DNA from: Acidiphilium multivorum AIU301
GTDB lineage: Bacteria; Pseudomonadota; Alphaproteobacteria; Acetobacterales; Acetobacteraceae
DNA length: 64,000 nt
Reading direction: 5' to 3'
NCBI RefSeq assembly: GCF_000202835.1
Contig: NC_015178.1
Span: forward strand, 186,001 to 250,000
Shown here: positions 63,089-64,000 of the stretch, in pieces
How the letters are laid out: each line of letters opens with the position of its first letter
Position numbering within the stretch: the stretch's first letter is position 1
Translations under genes and position numbers: made by a program
Notes under the pieces: model-generated
The model's input: only the letters and a program-made list of their open reading frames with translations
What the model was told of the DNA's origin: nothing
Database searches by the model: none

Positions 63089-63643
63089 TCAACTCACGGT
63101 GTCGCCCCTGACCGTGACCGGGCTGGTCGCCTCCGAAATCCGCTTGCCGACCTTCTCCACCTGGTTGCGCTGGCCCCCGGTCATGTCGCCGTCCATGTGA
63201 AAATCGACCACGCCGAGCAGCTTGCCGGTCTCTGCCACGAACAGCAGGTTCTTATGCGCGTTGCCGCCGACATGGATGTGGTTGATCCCACTCGTCCCCG
63301 GCGCGCTGCGCCCCACGTTGGCGCCGATCGCCATCCGTACCGCCTGCGCCATCAGCCGGTCGGTCCCCCTGATCTCGGTCGCACCGCTCACCGCGACCGT
63401 GCCGGTCGCCACCGTCTCTGGCTTCCAGAACTGCCCCCAATCGACCCCGGCCGACTTCGCGAGTTGCGCAATCGCCTCCTGGGTCGCCCGTCCATCCTTC
63501 GGAAACGTCTCGTCGATCGCGATCCGCAACTTGGTCTCGACCGTCGCCGCCGGCAATAACTCGCCCCGATCAGCCCGCTCGCGCAGCCAACAGAAGTTCG
63601 GATGCTTCTGCACCTTCGACAGTTGCTTAACAGTAAGCCCCAT
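63089..63643 (-). CDS. Hypothetical protein
   Basis: The 184-residue protein starts MGLTVKQLSKVQKHPNFCWL, has a helical N-terminal half (TQEAIAQLAKSAGVDWGQFW) and a C-terminal stretch SGINHIHVGGNAHKNLLFVA followed by GKLLGVVDFHMDGDM. The conserved-looking His/Asp positions (NHIHVGG, DFHMDGD) suggest a small enzymatic domain. I do not recognise a family. There is no signal peptide. Neighbouring DNA is transposon scrap. Confidence 0.5.
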   Translation of the reverse strand: MGLTVKQLSKVQKHPNFCWLRERADRGELLPAATVETKLRIAIDETFPKDGRATQEAIAQLAKSAGVDWGQFWKPETVATGTVAVSGATEIRGTDRLMAQAVRMAIGANVGRSAPGTSGINHIHVGGNAHKNLLFVAETGKLLGVVDFHMDGDMTGGQRNQVEKVGKRISEATSPVTVRGDTVS

Positions 63644-63678
63644 CGCACGATCCCCCGGTACCCACCGCCATCATAATG

Positions 63679-63939
63679 TTAGTCCGGTTCCCCCTCCCGA
63701 TCAATCCGCTCCCGACATAGTGATCCAAACCAGTTATACGCCGCCAAGTCCGCAGTCAAAGCTCCGGTCTGCTCGGCCAGATATGCGATTGCAGCGTCCG
63801 GGAACTCGCTGGCAGCCCGGCCAAACCTTCCTGTCGCACGATACATCATGAGCTGCGCGGCAAAACCGAGCCAGGTGCCGGCCGGCTTGGCATTCAGGAA
63901 CGCCAGGTCCTCAAAGCCCAGGCTCCAGCGAATGGCCAA
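63679..63939 (-). pseudogene. Tn3-family transposase N-terminal (DUF4158) fragment
   Basis: The frame reads IRWSLGFEDLAFLNAKPAGT, WLGFAAQLMMYRATGRF and IAYLAEQTGALTADLAAYNW, the DUF4158 start of Tn3 transposases. It ends early at a stop. The remaining domains are absent. Confidence 0.75.
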
Positions 63940-63986
63940 CGCCCCATCCGGCCGTCGGTGGAGTCCCGTGCATAGCCGTAAATCAT
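63940..63986 (-). pseudogene. Serine resolvase N-terminal fragment
   Basis: From ATG 63986 the frame reads MIYGYARDSTDGR, the start of Tn3-type resolvases with its catalytic Ser, then merges into Tn3 transposase sequence. Its upstream bases (TGCATAGTGCCGGC) match those before the fragment at 20466. Confidence 0.6.
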
Positions 63987-64000
63987 GCCGGCACTATGCA

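Overview
The window is a GC-rich, heavily rearranged bacterial segment. Protein families, codon use and the many insertion sequences suggest an alphaproteobacterium, possibly Acetobacteraceae (Acidiphilium-like); this is an impression, not a database result. It looks like a genomic island or plasmid/chromosome mosaic: a few intact operons separated by intact, nested and broken mobile elements and at least six toxin-antitoxin loci.

Layout. 1-1817: the end of an assimilatory nitrate reductase, siroheme-forming cobA, and a convergent precorrin-2 dehydrogenase (nitrate/nitrite assimilation). 2247-6502: higBA split by an ISAs1 element, a serine recombinase, and IS701 and IS5 material. 6761-11222: a SNF2 helicase/SWIM-protein pair, then a RelE/XRE toxin-antitoxin pair. 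11290-13572: transposon scrap around a small caspase-like (C80-type) cysteine peptidase candidate. 13632-15911: ammonium transporter amt with a sigma-54-type promoter and a membrane protein. 16320-23180: ISAs1, IS5, IS1634 and IS1595 material, a ParE-type toxin-antitoxin pair, a broken small membrane protein and two PEP-CTERM proteins. 23590-28085: Doc/antitoxin, then a histidine kinase/NtrC-type regulator pair followed by a sigma-54 promoter and an exported two-repeat protein. 28185-33567: recombinase chimera, a CNF-like deamidase candidate, a truncated OprB porin and a frameshifted IS256. 33625-41119: an IS21 element beside a broken Fic/VbhA locus, and a recombinase-in-trio (RIT) element inserted in an ardC-like antirestriction gene. 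41202-47649: DinJ/YafQ, a LysR regulator, IS1634, and a three-gene catabolic operon. 47893-49640: a deleted Tn3 derivative between gene fragments. 49809-59938: a FadR-type regulator divergent from a seven-gene catabolic operon (flavin-dependent monooxygenase, flavin reductase, hydrolase, aldehyde dehydrogenase, NIPSNAP, NCS1 permease), two of whose genes are split by IS110 and IS1595. 60056-64000: a second IS5, IS6, and fragments of IS3, phosphotransferase, Tn3 transposase and resolvase genes.

Functional reading. Nitrogen handling recurs: nitrate assimilation, Amt, and a probable N-heterocycle pathway with an NCS1 permease. The pathway is probably dead in this strain because its monooxygenase and its permease are both interrupted. 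Target-site duplications could be read directly for ISAs1 (10 bp), both IS1595 copies (8 bp), IS21 (6 bp) and the second IS5 copy (4 bp), so several insertions are recent and the original genes can be rebuilt. The most self-contained regulatory unit is the kinase/regulator/exported-protein block at 24424-28029, with paired operator dyads lying inside the 3' end of the regulator gene.
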